Source: Methylobacterium persicinum (GTDB lineage: Bacteria; Pseudomonadota; Alphaproteobacteria; Rhizobiales; Beijerinckiaceae). From it: a stretch of 64,000 nt of DNA. Where the stretch lies: assembly GCF_022179525.1 (NCBI RefSeq), contig NZ_BPQX01000069.1, forward strand, positions 1 to 64,000, given 5' to 3'. Every line of letters begins with the position of its first letter. The first letter of the stretch is position 1. This document shows, piece after piece, positions 1-8,678 of the stretch. Under the pieces are notes generated by a model. The model was not told the origin of the DNA and searched no databases. It saw nothing but the letters and a program-made list of their open reading frames with translations. The position numbers and the translations under genes were made by a program.

Positions 1-25
1 GACGCGGGCACCTCAGGATGATGGG
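1..25. repeat. Family B palindromic repeat, right end only
   Basis: The first bases carry the right arm of the family B repeat (GCACCTCAGGATGA followed by TGGG). The rest lies outside the window. It matches the right ends of the copies near 14.1, 38.3, 49.8 and 57.5 kb and lies just downstream of prfB. Confidence 0.6.
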
Positions 26-67
26 AGAGGGCGGGGCAGGTCACATCAAGACCGTCCCTCCAGGGGA

Positions 68-1196
68 TCAATCGATGTCCTCGACGCCTTCGACGCCGCC
101 GTAGACCCGCTGGGCCAGGGAGGCCTCCATGAACGGGTCGATGGCCCCGTCGAGCACCTCGTCCGGGTCGGTGGACTGGGTGCCCGTCCGGAGATCCTTC
201 ACCAGCTGGTACGGCTGCAGCACGTAGGAGCGGATCTGGTGGCCCCAGCCGATATCGGTCTTGGCGGCGGCCTCCGCGTTGGCCTTCTCCTCGCGCTTCT
301 TCAACTCCGCCTCGTACAGGCGGGCGCGGAGCATGTTCCAGGCGGTGGCCCGGTTCTTGTGCTGCGAGCGCTCCTGCTGACACGCCACCACGATCCCCGT
401 GGGGTTGTGGGTGATGCGCACCGCCGAGTCGGTGGTGTTGACGTGCTGGCCGCCGGCGCCGGACGAGCGGTAGGTGTCGATCCGGCAGTCGGATTCCTTG
501 ATCTCGATCTCGATCCGGTCGTCGATCACCGGATAGACCCAGACGCTGGCGAAGCTCGTATGCCGCCGGGCATTGGAATCGTAGGGCGAGATCCGCACGA
601 GGCGGTGGACGCCGGATTCGGTCTTGAGCCAGCCATAGGCGTTGTGGCCCTTGATCAGGAGCGTCGCGCCCTTGATCCCGGCCTCTTCGCCGTCGGTCAT
701 CTCGACCACGTCGACCTTGAACTTCCGCCGCTCGGCCCAGCGCGCGTACATGCGCTGGAGCATGTTGGCCCAGTCCTGGCTCTCGGTGCCGCCCGCGCCG
801 GCATGGACTTCCAGATAGGTGTCGAACCCGTCCGCCTCGCCCGACAGCAGGGTCTCGACCTGCCGGCTCGCGGCCTCCTTCTCGACGGCGAGGATCTGCT
901 GCTCGCCCTCGGTGATGGAGGCGGAATCGCCCTCCATCTCGCCGAGTTCGATCAGCGTCGCCGCGTCTTCAAGGTCGCGCTCCAGCTTGCGGATGGCCTG
1001 GACGGATTCATCGAGCTGCTGGCGCTCGCGCATCACCGCCTGGGCGGCTTCGGCGTCGTTCCACAGGTCCGGGTCCTCGGAGCGGGCGTTCAGCTCCGCG
1101 AGGCGTTTGTCGACTGTGTCCCAGTCAAAGATGCCTCCTCAGCAGTCCTATAGACTGCTTGGCGGCATCCGAGGCTTGCTCGATCTCGGCGCGCAT
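68..1196 (-). CDS. prfB: Peptide chain release factor 2 (programmed +1 frameshift)
   Basis: RF2 ends translation at UGA and UAA on the ribosome. The gene is in two frames. A 23-codon leader starts at ATG 1196 and ends at an in-frame TGA (1127-1125); a +1 slip on CTT TGA C continues into the main frame, giving about 375 residues, the usual RF2 length. The GGQ peptidyl-hydrolysis motif is near residue 248 (GAGGQHVN). The stop-codon recognition tripeptide reads SPY (RISPYDSN) where E. coli has SPF. Without the frameshift the first ATG of the main frame (1036) would remove most of the N-terminal helical domain, so the 1196 start is chosen. The gene is followed by a family B repeat end. Regulation is autogenous: low RF2 slows termination at the internal TGA and favours the shift. 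Confidence 0.95.
1124..1139 (-). promoter_or_regulatory. prfB programmed +1 frameshift site
   Basis: On the minus strand the order is AGGAGG, three bases, CTT TGA C. This matches the classic bacterial RF2 recoding signal: an internal Shine-Dalgarno-like sequence three bases before the slippery CUU codon, an in-frame UGA, and a following C. The zero frame from ATG 1196 runs exactly 23 codons to this point, and the +1 frame joins the rest of RF2. Confidence 0.93.
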
Positions 1197-1279
1197 CTGG
1201 TGTTTCGGAAGAGAGGAAAGTCAGGGCCGGGGTGATACCGGCGGCGTTGGGCGGTGTAAATGGGCGAAGGCGGCGGCGC

Positions 1280-1371
1280 CGTCTTTGCGAGCGCAGCGAA
1301 GCTACCCAGGGCAGCGGGCCGTGTCCGCACTTGGCGGATCCCTGGATTGCTTCGCTGCGCTCGCAAAGACG
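1280..1371. repeat. Family A palindromic repeat, copy 1
   Basis: The inverted arms CGTCTTTGCGAGCG and CGCTCGCAAAGACG flank about 60 bp that contains CCCAGGG and CCCTGGATTGCTTCG. It is one of ten similar intergenic elements in the window. It lies between prfB and the MaoC gene; both neighbours are on the minus strand. Confidence 0.85.
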
Positions 1372-1391
1372 AGGTGGCCGGGCTTCCCGCG

Positions 1392-2390
1392 TTACGCCCC
1401 GTCCGGCGCCCATTGCATGAACACCGTGCTGTCGAAGGCGAAGACCGGCTCGTCGCGCTGGTTCACCCCCGTGTTCCGGGAGAACGCGATGCCCCAGCCC
1501 GGGCGGGAGCCGGAGGCGCGCTTGTCGGTGAGGCGTGTGGCGAAGCGGATCGTGTCGCCGGCATAGACGGGCCTTATCCAGCGCATGTTGCGGAAGCCCG
1601 GCGAGGGCCCGGATTCGGGCACGGGGCCCCGCGCGGCGGTGAAGGCCGCGTCCCGGGCGCGGGTGGTGAGCAGGCGGTTCATGTAGGCCGCCGCCGTGTG
1701 CCAGCCCGAGGCACAGAGCCCGCCGAAATGCGTCCGCCGGGCCGCCCCGTCATCGAGGTGGAAGGCCTGCGGATCGTAGGCCCGGGCGAAGGCGACGACG
1801 GACTCCGCGTCGAACGTATATGACCCGAGCTCCCGGGTCAGGCCGATCGCGGCCTCGCCCAGAAAGGGAATCGCCTCGGCATCGTTGGTCTCCGGCAGCG
1901 GATGCGGCGCGGCGAGGGTGACGGGCCGGGGCGGCAGGGGGTCCGTGCCGGCGCGGGCGAGCATGAATGTGAAGCGCTGGGTCATCACGCTCTCCCCCCG
2001 GCCGTTTTCCAGGCCGAGGAGGGCACTCACGAAGCCGAGGCCGGGCTTGGTCGCGGAATCCCGCAGGCCGGTGATCTCCAGCCGCACCCGCAACGTGTCG
2101 CCGGGCAGGACAGGCGCCAGCCAGCGCAACTCGTCGATCCCCGGGGCACCCAGCGACGAGCCTCCCTGGAACGGCCCCTGCTGCAACAGGCGCATCCCGA
2201 GCGAGGCCGTGTGCCACCCGGAGGCGATGAGGCGCCCGGCGAAGGTCTTCTCCGCCGCCGCCTCGTCGAGGTGGAAGGGTTGGAAGTCGAACGCCCTGGC
2301 GAAGCCGACGATGTCCTCGCGGGTCACCGCCAGCGGCTCGCCGGTCAGAACGTCGCCGACGGAGAAGTCGTCGAAGGTCAGGTCGGGCAT
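1392..2390 (-). CDS. Tandem MaoC-type acyl dehydratase
   Basis: This 332-residue protein contains two MaoC (hot-dog) repeats. The first half has FDFQPFHLDE then GWHT (about residues 35-62). The second half has YDPQAFHLDD then GWHT (about 205-230). These Asp/His pairs correspond to the hydratase motif of (R)-specific enoyl-CoA hydratases, so it probably hydrates or dehydrates a CoA thioester. The substrate cannot be told. It is not evidently the mesaconyl-CoA hydratase of the ethylmalonyl-CoA pathway, although that enzyme has a similar two-domain build. It lies between ychF and prfB on the same strand. Confidence 0.85.
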   Translation of the reverse strand: MPDLTFDDFSVGDVLTGEPLAVTREDIVGFARAFDFQPFHLDEAAAEKTFAGRLIASGWHTASLGMRLLQQGPFQGGSSLGAPGIDELRWLAPVLPGDTLRVRLEITGLRDSATKPGLGFVSALLGLENGRGESVMTQRFTFMLARAGTDPLPPRPVTLAAPHPLPETNDAEAIPFLGEAAIGLTRELGSYTFDAESVVAFARAYDPQAFHLDDGAARRTHFGGLCASGWHTAAAYMNRLLTTRARDAAFTAARGPVPESGPSPGFRNMRWIRPVYAGDTIRFATRLTDKRASGSRPGWGIAFSRNTGVNQRDEPVFAFDSTVFMQWAPDGA

Positions 2391-2414
2391 TCGGTGTCCG
2401 GCTGTGATGGGAGG

Positions 2415-3512
2415 TCAGTTCGCGAAGCGGAAATGCAAGACGTCGCCGTCCTGCACCACGTATTCCTTCCCCTCAAGCCTCAACTTGCCGGCATCCCGCG
2501 CGCCGGACTCGCCCTTCAGGCTGGTATAGTCCTTGAAGGCGATGGTCTCGGCGCGGATGAAGCCCTTCTCGAAATCCGAGTGGATCACCCCGGCGGCGCC
2601 CGGCGCGCGGGTGCCCTTGGTGATGGTCCAGGCCCGGGCCTCCTTCGGGCCGACGGTGAAGTAGGTGACGAGGCCGAGCAGGTCGTAGCCCGCACGGATC
2701 ACCCGGTTGAGGCCGGGCTCGGTCAGGCCCACCGCCTCCAGGAAGTCGCCCTGGTCGGCGGCCGGCATCACGGCGATCTCGCTCTCGATCTTGGCCGAGA
2801 CCACCACCGCCACGGCGCCCTCCGCCTTGGCCCGGGCGAAGACGGCATCCGAATGGGCGTTGCCCTTGTCGGCGTCGCCCTCGTCCACGTTGCAGACGTA
2901 GAGGACGGGCTTGGCGGTCATCAGGCCCAGCGACTGGAACAGGCGCTCCTCCTCGGGCTTGCGCTCCACGAGGCGGGCGGGCTTGCCCTCGCGCAGCAAG
3001 GGCAGGGCGCGGTTCACGAGGTCCAGCGCCTCCTTGGCCTCCTTGTCGGAGCCCTTGGCCTTCTTCTCCAGGGCGACGGCCCGGCGCTCCAGGCTGTCGA
3101 GGTCGGCCAGCATCAGCTCGGTTTCGATGGTCTCGATGTCCGCGGCCGGGTCGACCTTGCCGTCGACATGGGTGACGTCCCCGTCCTCGAAGCAGCGCAC
3201 CACGTGGGCGATGGCATCGACCTCGCGGATGTTGGCCAGGAACTGGTTGCCGAGCCCCTCCCCCTTCGAGGCGCCGCGCACGAGGCCGGCGATGTCCACG
3301 AAGGTCAGCCGCGTCGGGATGATCTCCTTCGAGCCGGCGATGCGGGCGAGGTCATCGAGGCGCGGATCGGGCACCGCCACCTCGCCGACATTGGGCTCGA
3401 TGGTGCAGAACGGATAGTTCGCCGCCTGCGCCGCCGCGGTCTGCGTCAGCGCGTTGAAGAGGGTCGACTTGCCGACGTTCGGCAGGCCGACGATGCCGCA
3501 TTTGAAGCCCAT
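2415..3512 (-). CDS. ychF: Obg-family ATPase YchF
   Basis: This 365-residue protein is full length. The P-loop GLPNVGKST is at about residues 9-17. Switch-region DIAGLVRGASKGEGLGNQFL follows at about 70-89. The usual NKxD base-recognition motif is replaced by NVDE (about residue 203), the change that makes YchF prefer ATP over GTP. The C-terminal TGS domain includes the end LHFRFAN. YchF is a ribosome-associated ATPase linked to translation and oxidative-stress responses. In many bacteria ychF follows pth directly; here a toxin-antitoxin pair lies between them. Confidence 0.97.
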   Translation of the reverse strand: MGFKCGIVGLPNVGKSTLFNALTQTAAAQAANYPFCTIEPNVGEVAVPDPRLDDLARIAGSKEIIPTRLTFVDIAGLVRGASKGEGLGNQFLANIREVDAIAHVVRCFEDGDVTHVDGKVDPAADIETIETELMLADLDSLERRAVALEKKAKGSDKEAKEALDLVNRALPLLREGKPARLVERKPEEERLFQSLGLMTAKPVLYVCNVDEGDADKGNAHSDAVFARAKAEGAVAVVVSAKIESEIAVMPAADQGDFLEAVGLTEPGLNRVIRAGYDLLGLVTYFTVGPKEARAWTITKGTRAPGAAGVIHSDFEKGFIRAETIAFKDYTSLKGESGARDAGKLRLEGKEYVVQDGDVLHFRFAN

Positions 3513-3520
3513 GACGTGTC

Positions 3521-3970
3521 CTAGTGTTCTGCGCCGACGGCTTCAGGGCCGACAGTGAAGGGGTTGAGGATCGTGACGCCGTGAAGCGTGCGACCGTGTT
3601 GAAAGTCCTCGGTCAGCAGATACCGGCAGCCGGCGCGAAGGGCTGCGCCGAGGATGGCACAATCCCACCATTGGAACGCGGTCTCCCGCCGGAGTGACCA
3701 CGCGATCCGAATCAATTCAAGGTCGACGGCACCTTGGGAGTAGGCTTCAAGTTCGAGGGTCGCTTGCCGGGCCGCGTCGGCCGTGATCGGCAGCTTCCCC
3801 CTGAGGGTGACGTGGAGAAACTCGCCGAGCACCTGAGGGCTCACCACAAGGGCACCCCGGTCCGCCAGCACTGACAGCCAGCGAGCCGCAGCGGCTTGCT
3901 TCGAAGGTTCACGGTCGTCACGGGCGTACAGGAAGACGTTCGTCTCGACGAAGACCGACTCAGTCGTCAT
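3521..3970 (-). CDS. PIN-domain toxin, VapC-like
   Basis: The 149-residue protein starts MTTESVFVETNVFLYA, the N-terminal PIN signature. Further acidic residues fit a PIN RNase: the Glu in VLGEFLHV, the Asp in WWDCAILGAAL, and TEDFQHG near the C-terminus. The first position of the catalytic set, normally Asp (DTNV), is Glu here (ETNV). The start chosen is ATG 3970, which overlaps the end of the antitoxin gene by 11 bp, as is usual in such operons; a longer reading from 4009 would overlap it much further. VapC toxins are usually tRNA- or rRNA-cleaving endonucleases; the target here is unknown. Confidence 0.85.
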   Translation of the reverse strand: MTTESVFVETNVFLYARDDREPSKQAAAARWLSVLADRGALVVSPQVLGEFLHVTLRGKLPITADAARQATLELEAYSQGAVDLELIRIAWSLRRETAFQWWDCAILGAALRAGCRYLLTEDFQHGRTLHGVTILNPFTVGPEAVGAEH

Positions 3971-4196
3971 CGTACATCTGATCGCGGGTCGGTGCCTTTC
4001 CGTTCGCATCCAGAACGTGCAGCGGCGGCCCGGCGAGGAACCGCTTCATCGCCTCGGACTGTGGCAGCGTCGGACGCCCGACGCGCTGCTCGACCGTCTT
4101 GGCGATGAATTCGGACAGGCTCGTCCCCTCGCGGGCCGCATCCTCCTGCGCCCGCTGGAGCACCACATCGTCCAGGCTCACGGTGATGGTCAGCAT
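3960..4196 (-). CDS. Antitoxin, VapB-like, partner of PIN toxin
   Basis: This 78-residue protein begins MLTITVSLDDVVLQRAQEDA, a beta strand plus helix arrangement typical of ribbon-helix-helix antitoxins. Its acidic tail ends QMYDDD. It sits upstream of and overlaps the PIN toxin gene by 11 bp, the antitoxin-first order of vapBC operons. By family knowledge the N-terminus would bind the promoter and the C-terminal part would wrap the toxin. The module is inserted between pth and ychF. Confidence 0.8.
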   Translation of the reverse strand: MLTITVSLDDVVLQRAQEDAAREGTSLSEFIAKTVEQRVGRPTLPQSEAMKRFLAGPPLHVLDANGKAPTRDQMYDDD

Positions 4197-4242
4197 CGTT
4201 CCGGCTCCGCTACCCCGGATATCGTGTCCCCGTGTTTTCGTG

Positions 4243-4851
4243 TCAATTTTTCGCGCCGAGCGTCTTCACCTCGTCCCAGCCGCGACCGGCCATGGCGAGG
4301 TGGACCTTGTTCTGGAAGCTCGCATCCTCGCCCGCCGCGAGCACGGCGGCGTGGTCGGCCACCGCCCGGCAGAGGTCCTCGACCCAGGGCATCTCGGCCT
4401 TGCCGAAATCGTTGAGCACGTAGGCGTGGACCAGCGCCTTGTCGCCGGGGTGCCCGATGCCGAGCCGCACCCGGCGGTACTCGTTGCCGCATTGGGCGGT
4501 GATCGAGCGCAGGCCGTTATGCCCGGCATTGCCGCCGCCCTGCTTCACCCGCAGCTTGGCCGGGGGCAGGTCGAGTTCGTCGTGGAGCACGATCACGTCC
4601 GACAGGGCGATCTTGTAGAAGCGCTGTGCCTCGGCGACCGCGCGGCCCGATTCGTTCATGAAGGTCTGTGGCTTGAGCAGGATCGCGCGCTCGGAGCCGA
4701 GCGCCACCTCCGCCGCCTCGCCCTGGAACCGCCGCCGGAACGGGGCCGCCCGGTGGATGCGGGCGATCTCGTCGATGGCGAGGAAGCCGATATTGTGCCG
4801 GTTGGCGGCGTAGCGGGGGCCCGGATTGCCCAGGCCGACGATCAGACGCAT
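4243..4851 (-). CDS. pth: Peptidyl-tRNA hydrolase
   Basis: The 202-residue protein recycles peptidyl-tRNA that drops off the ribosome. It begins [22 protein letters not shown], where the Asn in GLGNPG and the catalytic His in RHNIG (about residue 19) are conserved. [15 protein letters not shown] and [13 protein letters not shown] follow in the family order. Upstream I find no rplY (ribosomal protein L25), which usually precedes pth in alphaproteobacteria. Instead there is about 180 bp and then a predicted small membrane protein. Confidence 0.97.
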   Translation of the reverse strand: MRLIVGLGNPGPRYAANRHNIGFLAIDEIARIHRAAPFRRRFQGEAAEVALGSERAILLKPQTFMNESGRAVAEAQRFYKIALSDVIVLHDELDLPPAKLRVKQGGGNAGHNGLRSITAQCGNEYRRVRLGIGHPGDKALVHAYVLNDFGKAEMPWVEDLCRAVADHAAVLAAGEDASFQNKVHLAMAGRGWDEVKTLGAKN

Positions 4852-5026
4852 CCTGTCCCGGAGCGTCCCCGCGGGCCGCCCCGTCCTCCTATGGGGCGCT
4901 CACCGGAACCGGGAGCGCGCGGCGGGAAAGGCCCGCGCATAGCAGATCGCCGGGGGCGCCGACAGCCGCGCCGTCCCTGCCCCCGCCAATCACCCAGCAG
5001 CTCCCGAGGGCGCGTTCCCCCGCGGG

Positions 5027-5155
5027 TCAGGCGGTAGCGAATTGGCGGCGCAGGAAGCCGCGGAGCATCCGGAAGGGCAGGAGCGGCAGCTTGACCAAGC
5101 CTCCGACGGCGACGACGGCGAGGACGGTCAGGATCGCGACGACGGTCTTGAACAC
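5027..5155 (-). CDS. Small hydrophobic protein, 42 residues
   Basis: A GTG-started reading frame encodes a 42-residue protein beginning MFKTVVAILTVLAVVAVGG. One hydrophobic segment (about residues 3-25) is followed by a basic tail (FRMLRGFLRRQF). GGAG lies seven bases before the GTG. The shape is that of a single-pass membrane microprotein. I do not recognise a family and infer no function. It lies between pth and a secreted Cys-motif protein on the opposite strand. Confidence 0.45.
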   Translation of the reverse strand: MFKTVVAILTVLAVVAVGGLVKLPLLPFRMLRGFLRRQFATA

Positions 5156-5405
5156 GGGGGGCTCCGTGGCTATGCGGCCACAGTGAACCGCAGAACGACA
5201 CAGGGCGCCTCAAAGCGGGCAACAGTGTGGAGTTCCCAACACGGTGCCTGCGGCGAAGGTGATCTTGTGCGCCGCGGCAGAAGCATGGGCGTGCCGGCGG
5301 GGGCGCCGAGATCTGCGCCATGCTCATGCCATCGTCGGGAGGCATCCGCATCGCCGCCGCCGGGTTTCAGCCCCGGCGACGTGGTGAAGCGTAAAGGGAA
5401 GTTCG

Positions 5406-5675
5406 ATGTCCAAGACCCTGGCGGCCCTGCTGGCCCTCGCCATCGGCGCGGCCCCCGCCGCGACCCTCGCCGAGTCCTCGCCCGCGCGGAATGCGCTCAA
5501 GCGGGCCTGCACCGGCGACTACATGGAGCTCTGCAGCGCCTATTCCCCGGGCGGCCCGGAGGTGGAGGCCTGCTTCCGCACCAACATGAAGAAGCTGTCC
5601 GCCGACTGCGCCACGGCGATCACCGCCTACAAGCGCGAGCAGAAGGCCACCCGCCGGGTCAGCGAGGCCCGCTGA
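5406..5675 (+). CDS. Secreted small protein with GLG1-like cysteine repeat
   Basis: An 89-residue protein with a signal peptide (MSKTLAALLALAIGAAPAATLA, cut near residue 22). The mature part has cysteines at about 35, 43, 57 and 68 in the pattern C-x7-C-x13-C-x10-C with GDYMELCS and KKLSADC. This spacing and the LC...C...LS..C layout resemble the Golgi-apparatus-protein-1 (cysteine-rich FGFR) repeat found singly in many bacterial periplasmic proteins. The function is unknown. Its start has AAGGGAAG about seven bases upstream. Confidence 0.7.
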   Translation: MSKTLAALLALAIGAAPAATLAESSPARNALKRACTGDYMELCSAYSPGGPEVEACFRTNMKKLSADCATAITAYKREQKATRRVSEAR

Positions 5676-5702
5676 CGGGCTCCGCCCCCGACGGGCCGCG
5701 GG

Positions 5703-7373
5703 TCACGAGGCCCGCGCCAGAGTGACGAAGGCTCCCTTCGGGACCCCGTCCTTGTCAGTGCCGCCCTTGGGAACGCCCCCCTCCGGAACGGCGACCCTGT
5801 CGGGGCCGACGAGCAGGTCCGGGATCGGGGCCCCCGCGGTCATCCCGGACAGGATCCCGTCCATCTCGAATTTCGGCATGGCCCGGCCGAACAGGTAGCC
5901 CTGTCCGAAATTGCAGCCCTGGTCGGACAGCCAATCGACGCTGGCGTCGGTCTCGATGCCCTCGGCGGTCGTGGCGAGGCCGAGGCTAGAGCCGAGCTTG
6001 ATGATCGCGTCCACCAGCTTGGCGCGCTCGTCGCTCATGGTGATCGCATCGACGTAGCTCCGGTCGATCTTGAGCTTGTCGAACTTCAGTTCGCGCAGGT
6101 GGTACAGGCTGGAATAGCCGGTGCCGAAATCGTCGAGCGCGATGCGCACGCCGAGGCGCTGGAGGGAGGTCAGCGTCGCCCGCGTGGCCTCCAAATCCTG
6201 GATCAGGGCGCTCTCGGTGATCTCGACCTCAAGACGTCCCGGCGGGAAGCCGGTTTCGGTGAGGATCGCGAGGATGCGCTCGGCGAGCCACGCGTCCTGG
6301 AACTGGTGCGGGGCGATGTTGACGGCCAGGACCAGGTCGCCCGGCCAGTCCCGCGCATCGATGCAGGCCCGGCGGATCAGGTTGTAGCTGAGTTCGGAGA
6401 TCATCCCCGTCTCCTCGGCCACGGGGATGAACTCGTTGGGGCTGACGAGGCCGCGCTCCGGGTGGCGCCACCGGGCGAGAACCTCCACGCCAACGATCTT
6501 CTTGTCGGGCAGGGCCACCACCGGCTGGTAGAAGGGCTCGATCGCCCCCTGCTCGATGGCGGTCCGCAATTCGCCTTCCAGGCGTGCGCGGGCACGAAGC
6601 TCCTCGTCCATGGCGCTGCGGAAGAAGCGGTAGGTCCCGCGGCCTTCCTTCTTGCCCTGGTACATGGCCAGATCCGCCGCATGGAGGATCGCGTCGGCAT
6701 CCGCGTAATCCGCCGTGGCGGCCGCGACGCCGACCGTGGCCCCGACCTTCAGCTCGTTCTGGCTCCACTCGATCGGCGCGGCGATGGCCGCGATGACACC
6801 CTGGGCGAGGCGGGTCAGCCCCTCGCTGCCGTGGGTGAGGGGGACAAGAAGGGCGAACTCGTCGCCGCCGAGGCGCGCGGCGACGCCGCCCTGCGGCAGA
6901 AGGGCCGTCAGGCGTTCCGCCACGGCGCACAGCACGGCGTTGCCCGCGGCATGGCCGTAGAGATCGTTGACTGGCTTGAACCGGTCGAGGTCGATCAGCA
7001 GCACCGCCGACAGGTCCGACGGCGATTGCCTGCGGACGCGCTCGACCTCTTCGAGGAACCGGCGGCGGTTGGCGAGGCCGGTGAGGCCGTCGTGCCGGGC
7101 CACCGCCTCGGCATGGGCGGCGGCGGCGTCCCGCTCCAGCATGAGGTGGCGCATGAGGATCGACTTCCGGACGCTCGCCCCGCAGATCGCCACGCCCATG
7201 CAGGCGCCGAGGATCATGAAGTCACCGAGGCGGTAGGTCTGCACGACCTCGTGGAGGACGTCGAAGGAGCCGAGGGTGATCCCCACGAACCAGATCCCCG
7301 CCCCGATCAGCAGGAGGCAGAGCGTCTCGTACAGCTCCCCCTTTCGCCACCGTTTGATGGTCGCTTTGGTCAT
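5703..7373 (-). CDS. Membrane-bound GGDEF-EAL cyclic-di-GMP protein
   Basis: This protein of about 556 residues has two N-terminal membrane segments (about 17-35 and 50-68), then a GGDEF and an EAL domain. The diguanylate cyclase active-site motif GGDEF is intact (RLGGDEFALL), but no RxxD inhibitory site precedes it. In the EAL half the signature reads EVL in place of EAL, keeping the Glu. NIAPHQF, EITES, DDFGTGYSS, KIDRSYV, AEGIET and QGYLFGRAM are all present, so phosphodiesterase activity is plausible. Both activities, or one regulated by the other, are possible. ATG 7373 is chosen, with AAAGG nearby; GTG 7412 is an alternative. Confidence 0.92.
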   Translation of the reverse strand: MTKATIKRWRKGELYETLCLLLIGAGIWFVGITLGSFDVLHEVVQTYRLGDFMILGACMGVAICGASVRKSILMRHLMLERDAAAAHAEAVARHDGLTGLANRRRFLEEVERVRRQSPSDLSAVLLIDLDRFKPVNDLYGHAAGNAVLCAVAERLTALLPQGGVAARLGGDEFALLVPLTHGSEGLTRLAQGVIAAIAAPIEWSQNELKVGATVGVAAATADYADADAILHAADLAMYQGKKEGRGTYRFFRSAMDEELRARARLEGELRTAIEQGAIEPFYQPVVALPDKKIVGVEVLARWRHPERGLVSPNEFIPVAEETGMISELSYNLIRRACIDARDWPGDLVLAVNIAPHQFQDAWLAERILAILTETGFPPGRLEVEITESALIQDLEATRATLTSLQRLGVRIALDDFGTGYSSLYHLRELKFDKLKIDRSYVDAITMSDERAKLVDAIIKLGSSLGLATTAEGIETDASVDWLSDQGCNFGQGYLFGRAMPKFEMDGILSGMTAGAPIPDLLVGPDRVAVPEGGVPKGGTDKDGVPKGAFVTLARAS

Positions 7374-7758
7374 GTCGCCCGCCTTTCGGATGGGGATCAA
7401 AGCACCGATCACCTAAGGTGTGGTGAAGCCGGTCACAGAAACATGCAGTTGTGTGCTCCACTCAAGCGGTATTGAGAGCTTCCTCCGCCCATATGGATGC
7501 CGGCTCTGCGTTATAAAACGCAGCAAAAACAACGAAATGGAGCGCGTTCTGTCATATTTGGATCACGTCCTCTCCGCTGTCATTGCGAGCGAAGCGAAGC
7601 AACCCAGGGATCCGGTTTGGCCTGAGACGTCCCGATGCCCTGGATTGCCTCGCTCCGTTCGCACTGACGGAGAACGCTGGCGCGTGAAAGGATATAAATT
7701 CGGTCATCTCCCGGGATGTGTTGAACTTGACTCCACGGGGCGAAGGCGCTGGAAGCGC
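7374..7758. other. Intergenic region with repeat and small hairpin
   Basis: The 385 bp between the GGDEF-EAL gene and the HAD gene holds a family A repeat (7580-7669). It also has a perfect 7-bp stem (CTGCGTT, loop ATAA, AACGCAG; 7506-7523) followed by CAAAAAC. The part near 7490-7570 is AT-richer than the surroundings and may carry the GGDEF-EAL promoter. I see no gene. Confidence 0.6.
7580..7669. repeat. Family A palindromic repeat, copy 2
   Basis: The arms TGTCATTGCGAGCGAAGCGA and CGCTCCGTTCGCACTGAC are imperfectly complementary, and the core contains CCCAGGGATCC and CCCTGGATTGC. It follows the same design as the other family A copies and shows more arm mismatches than most. Confidence 0.8.
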
Positions 7759-8643
7759 CTACCAAATCAGCCACTCCATGATGGCGTCCGGCCGGACGGC
7801 TTGCCGGGACAGCCACTCGGCCACGTCGCCGAGGCGGTGGTGCTCCGCCGAGACGCCGAGTTCCTCCGCGTGGATCCCCCGGGCGACGAGGAGGCTCGCG
7901 ATGCCGAAGCCGCCGGCCCCGGTGATGTCGGTGCGGATGGCGTCCCCGATGGCGAGCACCCGCCCCTTGTCGTCCGGTGCACCCCCGTCGAGGGCGGCGG
8001 CGGCGGAGAGTGCGGCCTCGTAGACCGGCCGGTGGGGCTTGCCGGCATAGATCACCTCGCCGCCGAGATCCGCATAGGCCGCGGCCAGCAGCCCGGCACA
8101 GGGAATGAGCCGGTTGCCGCTCTCGACGACGAGGTCGGGGTTGGCGCAGATCATCGTCAGGCCCCGCCGGGCGAGGCGGCTCAGCTCGTCGCGATAGTCG
8201 TCGGGCGATTCCGCTCGGTCGTCGAACAGGCCGGTGCAGACGACGAGGTCGGCTTCCTCTTCGGGCACCAACGTCAGGTTGAGACCGGCGAAGACGCCAA
8301 GGTCGCGCTCCGGCCCAACATGGCGCACCCGGGCGCCGGGCCGGGCCGCGATCAGATCGCGGGTGAGGTCGCCTGAGGTGAGGATCCCGTCGTAGGCTTC
8401 CCGCGGGACGCCGAACCGGTCGAGGATGCGCTGTACGCCGTCGCCCGGCCGGGGGGCGTTCGAAACCAGCACCACCCGCCGCCTGCGCGGGCCGGGGAGG
8501 GCGCGGAACCGGATCAGCGCCTCGCCCGCGGCACGGTGCGCCTTCTGCCCGTCATGGAGCACGCCCCAGACGTCGCAGAGGATCAGGTCGCGCCCCTCGG
8601 CGATCTCCGACAGGCCGGACAAGGTGGGGATGGGCGCGGTCAT
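7759..8643 (-). CDS. HAD superfamily subclass IIA hydrolase
   Basis: This 294-residue protein has the HAD motif I LILCDVWGVLHDG (about residues 19-31), motif II VLVSNAPR, the conserved Lys region VIYAGKPHRPVYE, and motif IV VLAIGDAIRTDITGA. This is the TIGR01459-type class IIA family found in alphaproteobacteria; the substrate is unknown. The ATG at 8643 is used because AGGA lies nine bases upstream. The frame is open further upstream into the neighbouring esterase gene, but that extension has no similarity to HAD proteins. Confidence 0.88.
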   Translation of the reverse strand: MTAPIPTLSGLSEIAEGRDLILCDVWGVLHDGQKAHRAAGEALIRFRALPGPRRRRVVLVSNAPRPGDGVQRILDRFGVPREAYDGILTSGDLTRDLIAARPGARVRHVGPERDLGVFAGLNLTLVPEEEADLVVCTGLFDDRAESPDDYRDELSRLARRGLTMICANPDLVVESGNRLIPCAGLLAAAYADLGGEVIYAGKPHRPVYEAALSAAAALDGGAPDDKGRVLAIGDAIRTDITGAGGFGIASLLVARGIHAEELGVSAEHHRLGDVAEWLSRQAVRPDAIMEWLIW

Positions 8644-8678
8644 CGGTTCGGGTCCTGGTCTCTGCATCGTGGCGGACG

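Noticed and set aside
7506-7523. Perfect 7-bp hairpin CTGCGTT/AACGCAG as a terminator
   Set aside because: It is followed by CAAAAAC on the plus strand and has no T tract on either strand.
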